From the NCBI GenBank assembly GCA_036154955.1, contig JAYZWL010000067.1, forward strand, positions 62,001-126,000: a stretch of DNA of 64,000 nucleotides, read 5' to 3'. This DNA comes from Albimonas sp036154955 (GTDB lineage Bacteria > Pseudomonadota > Alphaproteobacteria > Rhodobacterales > Rhodobacteraceae). Made by a program: the position numbers and the translations under genes. The notes under the pieces were generated by a model. It worked only from the letters and a program-made list of their open reading frames with translations, was not told the DNA's origin and made no database searches. Of the stretch, positions 1 to 11,462 are shown one piece after another. Positions within the stretch are counted from its first letter, which is position 1. Each line of letters opens with the position of its first letter.

Positions 1-912
1 ATGGAGACGCGGATGCGCCGTCGCCGCCAGGTGGAACGCTCGATCCGCGAAGGCATCCAGCGCAACCGCTTCACGCTGCATTACCAGCCGCTGGTCCGCG
101 CCGCGGACGGCCGAACCCGCGGGTTCGAGGCGCTGATGCGCCTTGTCGACGCCAACGGCAAGCCGATATCGCCGGCCGAATTCATTCCGGCGGCGGAGGA
201 TATCGGCGCCATCTCCCAGCTCGGCGCCTGGGCGCTGCACGAGGCCTGCGCCGCCGCCGCCCATTGGCCGGAGGCGCTCCTGGTCTCGGTCAACCTGTCG
301 GTGGAGCAATTCCGCGCCGGCGACCTGGTCGAGGCGGTGCAGGCCGCGCTGGACGCGTCCGGCCTTCCGCCCGACCGGCTGGAACTGGAGATCACCGAGT
401 CGCTTCTGATCTCCAACGTCGATCAGGTCGAGGCCCAGCTCGACGCGCTCAAGATCCTCGGCGTTTCGCTCGCCATGGACGACTTCGGAACCGGCTATTC
501 CAGCCTATCCTATCTCTGGCGTTTCCGGTTCGACCGCCTGAAGCTCGACCGGAGTTTCGTGCAGGCCTTCGACCAGAAGCCGGACCGCGCGCGCACCACC
601 ATCGCCGCCATCGTGGCGCTGGGGCGGCGGCTCGACATGAAGGTCACCGCGGAAGGGGTGGAGACGGAGGCCCAGGCCCGCATGCTGACCGAACTGGGCT
701 GCGACAACCTCCAAGGCTATCACTTCGGCGCGCCGATGCCCGAGACGCAGCTGCGCGAGGTCATGCGCTGGGAAGCCGACGCCGCGGTGGACCTCTCCGC
801 GCCGCGCGCCCGACCCGACGCCTTCGGCCCCGGTCACCGCCCCGGCGACGTGCGGATCGGCGGGCCGAGCGCCCGGCCGGGTCAGGAGCGGCGGGCAGGC
901 GGCGCGCGCTGA
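1..912 (+). CDS. EAL-domain cyclic-di-GMP phosphodiesterase, 5'-truncated
   Basis: Hydrolyses the second messenger c-di-GMP to pGpG. The visible 303 residues hold a complete EAL domain: EALMR (43-47), NLS (98-100), ITES (131-134), DDFGTGYS (160-167), KLDRSF (181-186), AEGVE (217-221) and QGY (238-240). All the usual metal-binding and catalytic signatures are present, so an active enzyme is expected. The first residues look like the linker that follows a GGDEF domain in GGDEF-EAL fusions, so the ATG at base 1 is probably internal and the gene likely starts upstream of the window. The last 40 residues are Pro/Gly/Arg-rich and outside the domain. Convergent with coaD, 20 bases apart. Confidence 0.88.
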   Translation: METRMRRRRQVERSIREGIQRNRFTLHYQPLVRAADGRTRGFEALMRLVDANGKPISPAEFIPAAEDIGAISQLGAWALHEACAAAAHWPEALLVSVNLSVEQFRAGDLVEAVQAALDASGLPPDRLELEITESLLISNVDQVEAQLDALKILGVSLAMDDFGTGYSSLSYLWRFRFDRLKLDRSFVQAFDQKPDRARTTIAAIVALGRRLDMKVTAEGVETEAQARMLTELGCDNLQGYHFGAPMPETQLREVMRWEADAAVDLSAPRARPDAFGPGHRPGDVRIGGPSARPGQERRAGGAR

Positions 913-932
913 GCGCCGCCGCCTGCGTCGCC

Positions 933-1442
933 TCAGCGACCGAGCCGCGCCAGCAGCTTGGTCTCGATCTCGGCCGGCACGAAATTCGACACGTCGCCGC
1001 CCAGGCGCGCGATCTCCTTCACCAGCTTGGAGGCGATGGCCTGGTGATGCGCATCCGCCATAAGGAACAGGGTCTCGACCGTGTCGTTCATCGCCCGGTT
1101 CATGCCGACCATCTGGAACTCGTATTCGAAATCGGACACCGCCCGCAGCCCGCGCACGATCACCTGCGCGCCCACCTGTTCGGCGAAGTGGATGAGCAGG
1201 TTCTCGAACGGCTCGCAGACGATTTCGGTGCCGGTCTCCTCCGCGATCGGGCTCACCTGCGCCTCGATCATCTCGGTCCGCTCTTCCAGCGAGAACAGCG
1301 GGCCCTTGTCGCGGTTGATCGCAACCCCGATCACCAGCTTGTCGACCAGGGTCGCCGCGCGGCGGATGATGTCGAGATGGCCCAGCGTGACCGGATCGAA
1401 CGTGCCCGGATACAGGCCCGTGCGCTTGAAGCTGCGCGTCAT
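933..1442 (-). CDS. coaD: phosphopantetheine adenylyltransferase
   Basis: Penultimate step of CoA synthesis: ATP plus 4'-phosphopantetheine gives dephospho-CoA and pyrophosphate, in the cytoplasm. The protein has 169 aa, normal for the family. It shows the nucleotidyltransferase signatures GTFDP (13-17) and TLGH (19-22), and later the conserved stretch around VRGLRAVSDFEYE. The reading frame is open further upstream, but the ATG at 1442 is preceded by a strong GGGAGGGG ribosome site and sits exactly at the family N-terminus. It is monocistronic as far as visible. Confidence 0.95.
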   Translation of the reverse strand: MTRSFKRTGLYPGTFDPVTLGHLDIIRRAATLVDKLVIGVAINRDKGPLFSLEERTEMIEAQVSPIAEETGTEIVCEPFENLLIHFAEQVGAQVIVRGLRAVSDFEYEFQMVGMNRAMNDTVETLFLMADAHHQAIASKLVKEIARLGGDVSNFVPAEIETKLLARLGR

Positions 1443-1618
1443 GTCCCCTCCCAGCCGGGTCGCGGCGCGCATCGCGGAGGCGGGGCCTCCCTGGCGCGCG
1501 GGCGCCCGTTCTTGCAGCCGCTCCCATGCGGCGATCGGGGCAAGCGACACCATCCGGGCCGCGCGGTCAAGTGCGGCCCGGACGCGGATCCCGCATCGGG
1601 AACGTCGGATCGGCGGGC

Positions 1619-2053
1619 TCAGTAACCCTTGATCATGTCGGTGAGCGCCGAGGCTTCGTGCTCCAGCGCGTCCATCCGGTATTTCACCACGTCGCCGATG
1701 GAGATCACGCCCGCCAGCCGGCCGTCGTCCAGCACCGGCATGTGCCGGAACCGTCCCGCGGTCATGCGCTGCATGATCTCGGCCACGTCGTCGTCCGGCC
1801 CGCAGGTCATCACCTTGGCGGTCATCACTTCCGCCACCGGGCGTTTGAGGCAGCCTGCGCCCTCTCGTCCCAGCCAGCGCACCACGTCCCGTTCCGAAAT
1901 GATGCCGGCCACCGACTTGCCGTCGTTCGACACCACCAGCGCGCCGATTCGCTTGCTGGACAGCGTCGCGGCCGCGTCGGCCACCGACTCCGCTGCGGTG
2001 ATCGTGGCCACTTCGGCCGAACCTTTCTGGCGGAGAATCCTAGCGACGGTCAT
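1619..2053 (-). CDS. tandem CBS-domain protein
   Basis: A 144-aa protein made almost entirely of two CBS motifs (roughly residues 12-67 and 77-133), which form a Bateman module that usually binds adenine nucleotides. No catalytic domain is attached, so it is a stand-alone sensor or adaptor whose partner cannot be named from the sequence. Start chosen at 2053, where GGGAGGAA lies nine bases upstream and the protein begins MTVARILRQKG, typical of this alphaproteobacterial family. The open frame extends another 17 codons upstream. The gap to coaD is 176 bases, so the two may be transcribed separately. Confidence 0.85.
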   Translation of the reverse strand: MTVARILRQKGSAEVATITAAESVADAAATLSSKRIGALVVSNDGKSVAGIISERDVVRWLGREGAGCLKRPVAEVMTAKVMTCGPDDDVAEIMQRMTAGRFRHMPVLDDGRLAGVISIGDVVKYRMDALEHEASALTDMIKGY

Positions 2054-2148
2054 GGCGTTCCTCCCGGGGTCCACGGTTCCTGTCACCCGGAGCGTGACGC
2101 GCAAGGGGCGTGTCAGTCAAGCGAGATACAAGCGGGAATTGAGCCGGC

Positions 2149-5010
<2,862 letters not shown>

Positions 5011-5087
5011 GGCTCGCTTCCCGCCCCGGCCTGTCGCAATCCCTCCAGATAGGCCCTCGGGCCCGGGTTGCGAGACCGCGAAATGGT

Positions 5088-5102
5088 AAACGAAACGGGA
5101 AC
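5088..5102 (-). promoter_or_regulatory. SOS-box-like site upstream of uvrA
   Basis: On the uvrA strand the bases read GTTC, seven bases, then GTTT, one mismatch from the alphaproteobacterial LexA operator GTTC-N7-GTTC. It lies 78 bases before the uvrA start codon, a normal operator position, and uvrA is a classic SOS gene. No similar site was seen before ssb. Assignment rests on pattern and position only. Confidence 0.45.
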
Positions 5103-5186
5103 ATTTCCGCAAGCCGGCGCGGCGCGAGGTCGCTGCTGACAGCACGTTGTCAGCAGCCCCCCGTCCGCGCCGGTCGCCGGCGCCGA

Positions 5187-6128
5187 TCAGTCCGCCGGAT
5201 CGCCCCCGGCGCGCGGCGGCCGCAGCGCCTCTTCCTCCGCGTGGGACCAGTCCAGGCCCCGCGTGCCCTGCCGCACGATCAGCGGATCAGGCCGCCCGAC
5301 CACCGAGGCGTCCTTTCCGTCGTAATCCAGGTTGGCAAGCACATGCCGCATGCTGTTGATGCGGGCGCGTTTCTTGTCGTCGGACTTGATCAGCGTCCAG
5401 GGCGCGTCGGCGGTGTCGGTATGCCGGAACATCTCCTCTTTCGCCTCGGTGTACTCGTCCCATTTGTCGAGCGAGGCGAGGTCGATCGGCGACAGCTTCC
5501 ACCGCTTCAGCGGGTCGGTCTCCCGCGCCTTGAAGCGTTTGCGCTGCTCCGTCCGGCTGACCGAAAACCACAGTTTGAACAGGCGGATGCCGGACCGCGT
5601 CCACATCCGCTCCAGCGCCGGGGCCTGGTGCATGAACTCGGCGTATTCGGCCGCGTCGCAGAAGCCCATCACCTTCTCCACCCCGGCGCGGTTGTACCAG
5701 GACCGGTCGAACAGCACCAACTCGCCCGCCGTGGGCAGATGCTGCACATAGCGCTGGAAATACCATTGCCCGCGCTCGGCCTCGGTGGGCTTCTCCAGCG
5801 CCACCACCCGGGCGCCGCGGGGGTTCAGATGCTCCATGAACCGCTTGATCGCGCCGCCCTTTCCCGCGGCGTCGCGACCTTCGAAGACGATGACGACGCG
5901 CTGCCCCGTCTCCCGCGCCCAGGCCTGCGCCTTCAGCAGCTCCACCTGCAGCGCCGCCTTGCGGGTCTCGTAGACGTCGCGGCGCATCTTGGAGGCGTAG
6001 GGGTAGTCCGCGGTCTCGAACGCCCGGCGCAGGGCGTCCGGGTCATGCCGGCGCTGCGACAGGCTCGGCCGCGGGGCGGCGCCGCGGGGAAACGCGGCCC
6101 CCGGGGGCGGGAAATCGTCGTCCTGCAT
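5187..6128 (-). CDS. ppk2: polyphosphate kinase 2 (PPK2 family)
   Basis: Transfers phosphate between polyphosphate and nucleotides; the single-domain enzymes of this class mainly drive NDP to NTP using polyphosphate. The 313-aa protein has the P-loop GRDAAGKGGAIKRF, the downstream DRSWYNRAGVE lid/Walker B signature, and the conserved YPYASKM start of the domain. One PPK2 domain only, length normal. Start at 6128 is supported by GAGGAG; the open frame continues 72 codons upstream but that stretch is low-complexity and unlike the family. A separate PPK1-PPX system lies 13 kb away. Nucleotide preference cannot be read from sequence. Confidence 0.9.
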   Translation of the reverse strand: MQDDDFPPPGAAFPRGAAPRPSLSQRRHDPDALRRAFETADYPYASKMRRDVYETRKAALQVELLKAQAWARETGQRVVIVFEGRDAAGKGGAIKRFMEHLNPRGARVVALEKPTEAERGQWYFQRYVQHLPTAGELVLFDRSWYNRAGVEKVMGFCDAAEYAEFMHQAPALERMWTRSGIRLFKLWFSVSRTEQRKRFKARETDPLKRWKLSPIDLASLDKWDEYTEAKEEMFRHTDTADAPWTLIKSDDKKRARINSMRHVLANLDYDGKDASVVGRPDPLIVRQGTRGLDWSHAEEEALRPPRAGGDPAD

Positions 6129-6388
6129 CTCGCTCCTCGCTTCCGCCGCGACCGGGTTCGCGACGGTTCCATGACGCCCGCGCGCCCGCCCGAGGTCAAG
6201 CCCGCCCCCGCCGTGGCGTCGCCCATGGCCTTGCGCCGGCGCCGCGGCTAACGTCGGCCCCGACCCGGCGCGAGCCGGATGCGAGTCGCGCCCCCCCGGC
6301 GACGGGGCCGCGCGACCCTTCCGCCATGGGCGGGCCGAAGACACTTGTCCGCGGGAGGCGGACGAACACGGGATACGAGAGGGCGGAC

Positions 6389-6889
6389 ATGGCGGGCAGC
6401 GTCAACAAGGTCATCATCATCGGCAATCTCGGGCGCGACCCCGAGGTCCGGACCTTCCAGAACGGCGGCAAGGTCTGCAACCTGCGCGTCGCCACCACCG
6501 AGACCTGGCGCGACCGCAACAGCGGCGAGCGCAAGGAGCGGACCGAGTGGCACTCGGTCGCCATCTTCTCCGAGCCGCTGGCCGACATCGCCTCCAAATA
6601 TCTGCGCAAGGGCTCCAAGGTCTATCTCGAAGGCCAGCTGGAGACCCGGAAGTGGCAGGACCAGTCCGGCCAGGACCGCTATTCGACCGAGGTCGTTCTG
6701 CGCCCGTTCCGCGGGGAGATGACCCTGCTCGACAGCGCCGGCGGCGGCGGCCAGGGCGGCGGGGGCGGCGGCTACGACGACCGCGGCGGCTCGGGCGGCG
6801 GCTATGGCGGCGGCGGCGGCGGCCGGTCCTCGGGTGGCGGCGATTTCGGCGGCGGCCGCTCGGATCTCGACGACGAAATCCCGTTCTGA
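6389..6889 (+). CDS. ssb: single-stranded DNA-binding protein
   Basis: Coats single-stranded DNA and recruits replication and repair proteins. The 166-aa protein has an OB fold over about residues 1-110 (VNKVIIIGNLGRDPE start, ETRKWQD and YSTEVVL strands), then a glycine-rich flexible linker, and ends in the acidic partner-binding tip DLDDEIPF. Start at 6389 follows GAGAGGGCGGAC and matches the family start MAGSVNK; upstream in-frame codons are not conserved. It is divergent from ppk2 rather than directly next to uvrA, as it is in some alphaproteobacteria. Confidence 0.97.
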   Translation: MAGSVNKVIIIGNLGRDPEVRTFQNGGKVCNLRVATTETWRDRNSGERKERTEWHSVAIFSEPLADIASKYLRKGSKVYLEGQLETRKWQDQSGQDRYSTEVVLRPFRGEMTLLDSAGGGGQGGGGGGYDDRGGSGGGYGGGGGGRSSGGGDFGGGRSDLDDEIPF

Positions 6890-6909
6890 CCTGACGACAG
6901 GAGGCGGCG

Positions 6910-8127
6910 ATGGCCGGCATGGTGATCCTCGGCGCGGGCCAGGCCGGCGCCTCGCTGGCGGCTGCGCTGCGCGCGAAGGGCTATGACGGCCCGGTGACGC
7001 TGGTGGGCGACGAGCCCACGGCGCCCTACCAGCGCCCGCCGCTCTCCAAGAAATACCTGCTGGGCGAGATGGCCCGGGACCGGCTGCTGCTGCGTCCCGA
7101 GGCCTTCTACGCCGAGCAGAACATCGACCTGCGCACCGGCCTGACCGCCGAGGCGATCGACCGCGACGCGAAAACCGTGCGCTTCGCGGGCGGCGAGACG
7201 CTGGCCTACGACAAGCTGGCGCTGACCACCGGCGCCCGCCCCCGCGCCCTGCCCGCCGCCATCGGGGGCGACCTGCCCGGCGTCTTCGCGGTGCGCAACC
7301 TCGCCGACGTGGATGCGATGCAACCGGAATTCGTCGCGGGCCGGCGCCTGCTGGTGGTCGGCGGCGGCTATATCGGGCTGGAGGCGGCGGCGGTGGCGGC
7401 CTCGCTGGGCCTCCAGGTCATCCTGATCGAGGCCGCGCCGCGCATTCTGGGCCGCGTCGCCTGCCCCGAGACCGCCGCCTGGTTCGTCGCCCTGCACCGC
7501 GCCCGCGGCGTGGATCTGCGCGAAGGCGTGGGCCTCGCCCGGCTCGAACCCGGCCCCGACGGCCGCGTCGCCCGCGCCGTGCTGGCCGATGGCCCGGCGC
7601 TGGACGTGGATTTCGTGCTGGTGGGCATCGGGGTCGCGGCCAACGCCGAACTGGCGGAGGCGGCGGGCCTCGCGCTCTCGCCCGCCGGCGGCATCGAGGT
7701 CGACGCCGCCTGCCGCACCGCCGATCCCGCGATCTTCGCCGCCGGCGACTGCGCCTCCCTGCCCTGGCGGGGCGCGCGGATCCGGCTGGAATCGGTGCAG
7801 AACGCCATTGAACAGGGCGAGGCCGCCGCCGCCGCCATGCTGGGCGAGCCGGCGGACTACGCCCCGATGCCCTGGTTCTGGTCCGACCAGTTCGACGTGA
7901 AGCTGCAGATCGCCGGGCTCGCCCGGGACTGGGACCGCATCGTCACCCGCCCCGGCGCGCGGGACGGCACGGTCTCGCACTGGTATTTCCGCGGAACGGA
8001 GCTGATCGCGGTGGACGCGATGAACGACCCGCGCGCCTACATGACCGGCAAGCGCTGGCTGGAGGCGGGCCGCAGCCCAGACGCCGACGCGCTGGCCGAC
8101 CCGGCGGCGGATCTCAAGACCCTCTGA
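6910..8127 (+). CDS. FAD-dependent ferredoxin/rubredoxin-type reductase
   Basis: Pyridine-nucleotide-disulfide-fold flavoprotein that passes electrons from NAD(P)H to a small iron-sulfur protein. The 405 aa contain an N-terminal FAD-binding GAGQAG (8-13), a second Rossmann GGGYIG near 155 for NAD(P)H, the AGDCAS FAD motif near 280, and the C-terminal domain beginning near 325 typical of ferredoxin, rubredoxin or putidaredoxin reductases. Clear AGGAGGCG ribosome site. It follows ssb by 20 bases, probably by chance rather than function. No cognate ferredoxin or P450 gene is nearby, so the electron acceptor is unknown. Confidence 0.88.
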   Translation: MAGMVILGAGQAGASLAAALRAKGYDGPVTLVGDEPTAPYQRPPLSKKYLLGEMARDRLLLRPEAFYAEQNIDLRTGLTAEAIDRDAKTVRFAGGETLAYDKLALTTGARPRALPAAIGGDLPGVFAVRNLADVDAMQPEFVAGRRLLVVGGGYIGLEAAAVAASLGLQVILIEAAPRILGRVACPETAAWFVALHRARGVDLREGVGLARLEPGPDGRVARAVLADGPALDVDFVLVGIGVAANAELAEAAGLALSPAGGIEVDAACRTADPAIFAAGDCASLPWRGARIRLESVQNAIEQGEAAAAAMLGEPADYAPMPWFWSDQFDVKLQIAGLARDWDRIVTRPGARDGTVSHWYFRGTELIAVDAMNDPRAYMTGKRWLEAGRSPDADALADPAADLKTL

Positions 8128-8138
8128 GCCCACCCTCC

Positions 8139-8158
8139 CCCGCGGTTCCCGCCGCGGG
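8139..8158 (+). terminator. GC-only hairpin after the FAD reductase gene
   Basis: A 7-bp inverted repeat (CCCGCGG and CCGCGGG) around a 6-base loop starts 12 bases after the reductase stop. There is no T run, so a terminator role is tentative. Confidence 0.3.
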
Positions 8159-8294
8159 CCGCAGGGTTCATGCGCGCGGCCGCGGCTCACGGCCCTATCG
8201 CCAGCCGCGCCGGCGCGCATTATATGCGGGCGCGAGAGCAGGACCGACACCCGGCCCGCCGGCCGGCCCGAACGGACGCCCGAAGGAACGCCGC

Positions 8295-9437
8295 ATGAGC
8301 ATCCGCCCCTGGCGAGACATCGCCCGTCGCCCCTCCCGCAAGATCAAGGTCGGCAAGGTCGAGGTCGGCGGCGACGCGCCGATCTCCGTCCAGACCATGA
8401 CCAACACGCTGACCCATGACGTGCGCGCCACCATCGCCCAGGTCCGCGCCTGCGCCGAGGCGGGGGCCGACATCGTGCGCGTCTCCTGCCCGGACGAGGA
8501 GTCGACCAGGGCGCTCAAGACCATCGTCGCCGCCTCCCCGGTCCCGATCGTCGCGGACATCCATTTCCACTACAAGCGCGCGCTGGAGGCCGCGGAGGCC
8601 GGCGCCGCCTGCCTGCGCATCAACCCGGGCAACATCGGCTCCGACGCCAAGGTGCGCGAGGTGGTGCAGGCCGCCAAGGACCACGGCTGCTCGATCCGCA
8701 TCGGGGTCAACGCCGGCTCCCTCGAACGCGACCTGCTCGAGAAATACGGCGAGCCCTGCCCCGAGGCGATGGTGGACTCCGGCCTCCGCCATATCCGCCT
8801 GCTGGAGGACAACGACTTCCAGGAATACAAGATCAGCCTCAAGGCGTCCGACGTGTTCCTGACCTCCGCCGCCTACATGGCGATGGCCGACGCCACCGAC
8901 GCGCCGCTGCATCTGGGCGTGACCGAGGCGGGGGGGCGCGTGTCCGGCTCCATCAAGTCGGCGATCGGGCTCGGCCAGCTTCTGTGGATGGGCATCGGCG
9001 ACACGCTGCGCGTCAGCCTTTCGGCCGATCCGGTCGAGGAGGTGAAGGTCGGCTACGAGATCCTCAAGTCCCTGAACCTGCGCCACAAGGGCGTGACCAT
9101 CATCTCCTGCCCCTCCTGCGCGCGCCAGGGCTTCGACGTCATCAAGACCGTGGCGACGCTGGAGGAGCGGCTGGCCCATGTCGCCACGCCGATGACGCTG
9201 TCGATCATCGGTTGCGTGGTGAACGGGCCGGGCGAGGCGCGGGAGACGGATATCGGCTTCACCGGCGGCGGCGCGGGCTCGGGCATGGTCTATCTGTCGG
9301 GCGTCGCGGATCACAAGATCGGCAACGGCGCGATGATCGACCATATCGTCGACCTCGTCGAACAGAAGGCCGAGGCGCTGGAGGCGGAGCGCGCCGCCGC
9401 CGAAGCCGCGGAGGCCGCCGCGACGGCGGCCGAGTGA
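8295..9437 (+). CDS. ispG: 4-hydroxy-3-methylbut-2-enyl diphosphate synthase
   Basis: Iron-sulfur enzyme of the MEP isoprenoid pathway; it reductively converts ME-cPP to HMBPP. The 380-aa protein is the short bacterial form. It carries the SVQTMTNT signature near the N-terminus, and the cluster-binding cysteines in SCPSCARQGFD and in IIGCVVNGPGEA. The final 25 residues are an Ala/Glu-rich tail typical of alphaproteobacterial copies. AAGGAA precedes the ATG. The preceding 167 bases contain a TTATATG element 69-75 bases before the start that could be a -10 box. Confidence 0.97.
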   Translation: MSIRPWRDIARRPSRKIKVGKVEVGGDAPISVQTMTNTLTHDVRATIAQVRACAEAGADIVRVSCPDEESTRALKTIVAASPVPIVADIHFHYKRALEAAEAGAACLRINPGNIGSDAKVREVVQAAKDHGCSIRIGVNAGSLERDLLEKYGEPCPEAMVDSGLRHIRLLEDNDFQEYKISLKASDVFLTSAAYMAMADATDAPLHLGVTEAGGRVSGSIKSAIGLGQLLWMGIGDTLRVSLSADPVEEVKVGYEILKSLNLRHKGVTIISCPSCARQGFDVIKTVATLEERLAHVATPMTLSIIGCVVNGPGEARETDIGFTGGGAGSGMVYLSGVADHKIGNGAMIDHIVDLVEQKAEALEAERAAAEAAEAAATAAE

Positions 9438-9480
9438 CTGTCGGGCGCGTGAGGCGCGGACGGAGCGGGAGAACCGGGCG

Positions 9481-9975
9481 ATGTGGCTGAAAATCCTGCT
9501 GGGGCTGGTCGCGGTCGTCCTGCTCGCGACCCTCGGCGCGGCCATCGCCATCCGCCTCGCCCCGCTCGACGCCGAGAGCTATGCCGGAGACCCGCTGGCC
9601 CTCGCGCGCACCGGTTCCAACGCCGCCCTCGTCGCGCCGACCGAGGCGTTGCAGCCCGGCGCCGGCCCCGTGGATATCGAATCCCCGGTCTACGCCGCCG
9701 CCCCGGCCGAGCTGATGCTGGCCTTCGACGCCATGGCGCTGGCCCAGCCCCGCACCGAACGCGCGCTGGGCGACCCGGCCGACGGTCAGGTCACCTATGT
9801 CCAGCGCTCCGCCCTGCTGGGCTTTCCGGACTACGTCACCGTCCGCGCCCTGCCCGCGCCCGACGGGTCGACGCTGGCCATGGCCTCCCGCTCCCGCTAC
9901 GGGTCCTACGACTGGGGCGTGAACCTGAAGCGTCTGTCAGCCTGGCTTGAGGCTCTGAAGCCGCTGGAGCAGTGA
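9481..9975 (+). CDS. DUF1499 membrane-anchored protein
   Basis: A 164-aa protein with one N-terminal hydrophobic segment (residues 3-26) and a C-terminal DUF1499 region: the sequence around LLGFPDYVTVRA and SRSRYGSYDWGVNLKRL fits the family pattern. It is probably anchored in the inner membrane with the domain in the periplasm. Function of DUF1499 is unknown. A GGGAGAA ribosome site lies upstream. It follows ispG by 43 bases and may be co-transcribed. Its last 39 bases overlap the 3' end of the opposite-strand gene that follows. Confidence 0.78.
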   Translation: MWLKILLGLVAVVLLATLGAAIAIRLAPLDAESYAGDPLALARTGSNAALVAPTEALQPGAGPVDIESPVYAAAPAELMLAFDAMALAQPRTERALGDPADGQVTYVQRSALLGFPDYVTVRALPAPDGSTLAMASRSRYGSYDWGVNLKRLSAWLEALKPLEQ

Positions 9976-10302
9976 GGCGCCGACCCCCGGGTCGCAGCCG
10001 TCCTGCAGCTTTCGCCAGGCGGGGTTGTTCAGGGACATCCCGCAGCGGGCGGTGTATTCGCTCGACCCGACCCGGATGCAGGCGGTGCCGCCCATAGGCG
10101 TCCGCTCGCCCCCCTTGTTCACGCAGAAGCAGTCCGGATAGGCGAAGCCGGGCTTCGCGGGCGGTGGCGTGAACACCGGGTCGCCGGCGAGCTTCGGCGA
10201 GATCGGGCCGGCCCAGGCCGCCCCGGCCAGCCCCATCAGGGCGCAGCCGGCGAGCGCGACGAGGGGCCGGACGGCCCGGACGGGGCGGCGCGAACGGATC
10301 AT
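9937..10302 (-). CDS. small secreted cysteine-containing protein, unknown function
   Basis: Not recognised. The 121-aa product begins with a basic n-region, a hydrophobic core and AWA, a Sec signal peptide likely cleaved near residue 31. The mature part has five cysteines, in DCFCVNKGG, GTACIRVG, TARCGM and DGCDPG, suggesting disulfides or metal binding. The open frame extends 19 codons further upstream, but the signal peptide fits the ATG at 10302. The 3' end overlaps the DUF1499 gene by 39 bases tail to tail. Reading frame, signal peptide and stop placement make it plausible as a real gene. Confidence 0.62.
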   Translation of the reverse strand: MIRSRRPVRAVRPLVALAGCALMGLAGAAWAGPISPKLAGDPVFTPPPAKPGFAYPDCFCVNKGGERTPMGGTACIRVGSSEYTARCGMSLNNPAWRKLQDGCDPGVGASLLQRLQSLKPG

Positions 10303-10412
10303 CGCGCAAGCCTGCGCCCCGTCCGCGGCGAATCCAAGCGAAATCCAACGCAGCGTCACCCGCCCCCCGCGCCGCCTTGACCCCCCGCCCGCCTCACGCG
10401 ATGACAGGCGCC

Positions 10413-11462
10413 ATGATCGCCCGCGACGCCCTCGACCAGATCCTCGCCCGTTTCGAGTTCCTCGAAGCCTCCCTCGCCGAGGGACGCGGCGACGTGGCCG
10501 CCCTGTCGCGCGACTACGCCGAACTGCGTCCCGTCGCCGAGCAGGCCCGCGCCTGGCTGACCCTGCAGCGCGACCTGGCCGAGGCCCGCGCCCTGCGCGC
10601 CGACCCCGAAATGCGCGATCTCGCCGAAGAAGAGCTCTCGCGCCTCGAAGCCGCCCTGCCCGAGGCCGAGGCCGCCATGCGCCGCGCCCTCCTGCCCCGC
10701 GACGCGGCCGACGCCCGCCCCGCGATCCTCGAGATCCGGGCCGGGACCGGGGGCGAGGAGGCGGCGCTTTTCGCCGCCGACCTGCTGCGCATGTATGCCC
10801 GCCACGCCGAACGCGCCGGCTGGAAGCTGGAGGTGCTGGACGAAACCGCCACCGAGCTCGGAGGGATCAAGGAGGTCGTGGCAGCGGTCCGGGGCGAAGG
10901 CGTCTTCGCCCGGCTCAAGCGCGAAAGCGGCGTGCATCGGGTGCAGCGGGTGCCGGCGACCGAGTCCGGCGGCCGCATCCACACCTCCGCCGCCACCGTC
11001 GCCGTGCTGCCGGAGGCGGAGGCTGTGGACGTCGATATCGACCCCGCCGACATCCGCATCGACACCATGCGCGCCTCGGGCGCCGGCGGGCAGCACGTCA
11101 ACACCACGGACTCGGCGGTGCGCATCACCCATATCCCCACCGGGATCGTCGTCACCTCCTCCGAGAAATCCCAGCACCAGAACCGCGCCCGGGCGATGGA
11201 GGTGCTGCGCGCCCGGCTCTTCGACCTCAAGCGCCAGGCCGCCGACGCCGCCCGCGCCGCCGACCGCAAGGGCCAGGTCGGCTCCGGCGACCGCTCGGAG
11301 CGCATCCGCACCTACAACTTCCCGCAAGGCCGCGTCACCGACCACCGCATCAACCTCACCCTCTACCGGCTGTCGGAGGTGATGGAGGGCGACCTGGACG
11401 AGATCCTCTCCGCCCTCGCCGAAGCCGACGAGGCCGCGCGGCTGGCGGAGCTGGACGCATGA
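10413..11462 (+). CDS. prfA: peptide chain release factor 1
   Basis: Recognises UAA and UAG stop codons and triggers peptidyl-tRNA hydrolysis. The protein has 349 aa from this start. It contains the PAT tripeptide of the RF1 codon-recognition loop (VQRVPATESGG) and the GGQ catalytic loop (SGAGGQHVN). Other in-frame ATGs at 10401 and 10377 are possible; 10413 is preferred because MIARDALDQI matches the family start. The ribosome site is weak for all of them. The stop overlaps the prmC start as ATGA, so translation is coupled to the methylase that modifies this protein. Confidence 0.95.
   Translation: MIARDALDQILARFEFLEASLAEGRGDVAALSRDYAELRPVAEQARAWLTLQRDLAEARALRADPEMRDLAEEELSRLEAALPEAEAAMRRALLPRDAADARPAILEIRAGTGGEEAALFAADLLRMYARHAERAGWKLEVLDETATELGGIKEVVAAVRGEGVFARLKRESGVHRVQRVPATESGGRIHTSAATVAVLPEAEAVDVDIDPADIRIDTMRASGAGGQHVNTTDSAVRITHIPTGIVVTSSEKSQHQNRARAMEVLRARLFDLKRQAADAARAADRKGQVGSGDRSERIRTYNFPQGRVTDHRINLTLYRLSEVMEGDLDEILSALAEADEAARLAELDA

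Noticed and set aside
6244..6388. SOS box upstream of ssb
   Set aside because: GAAC occurs once (in GACGAACACG) but with no second half at the right distance.
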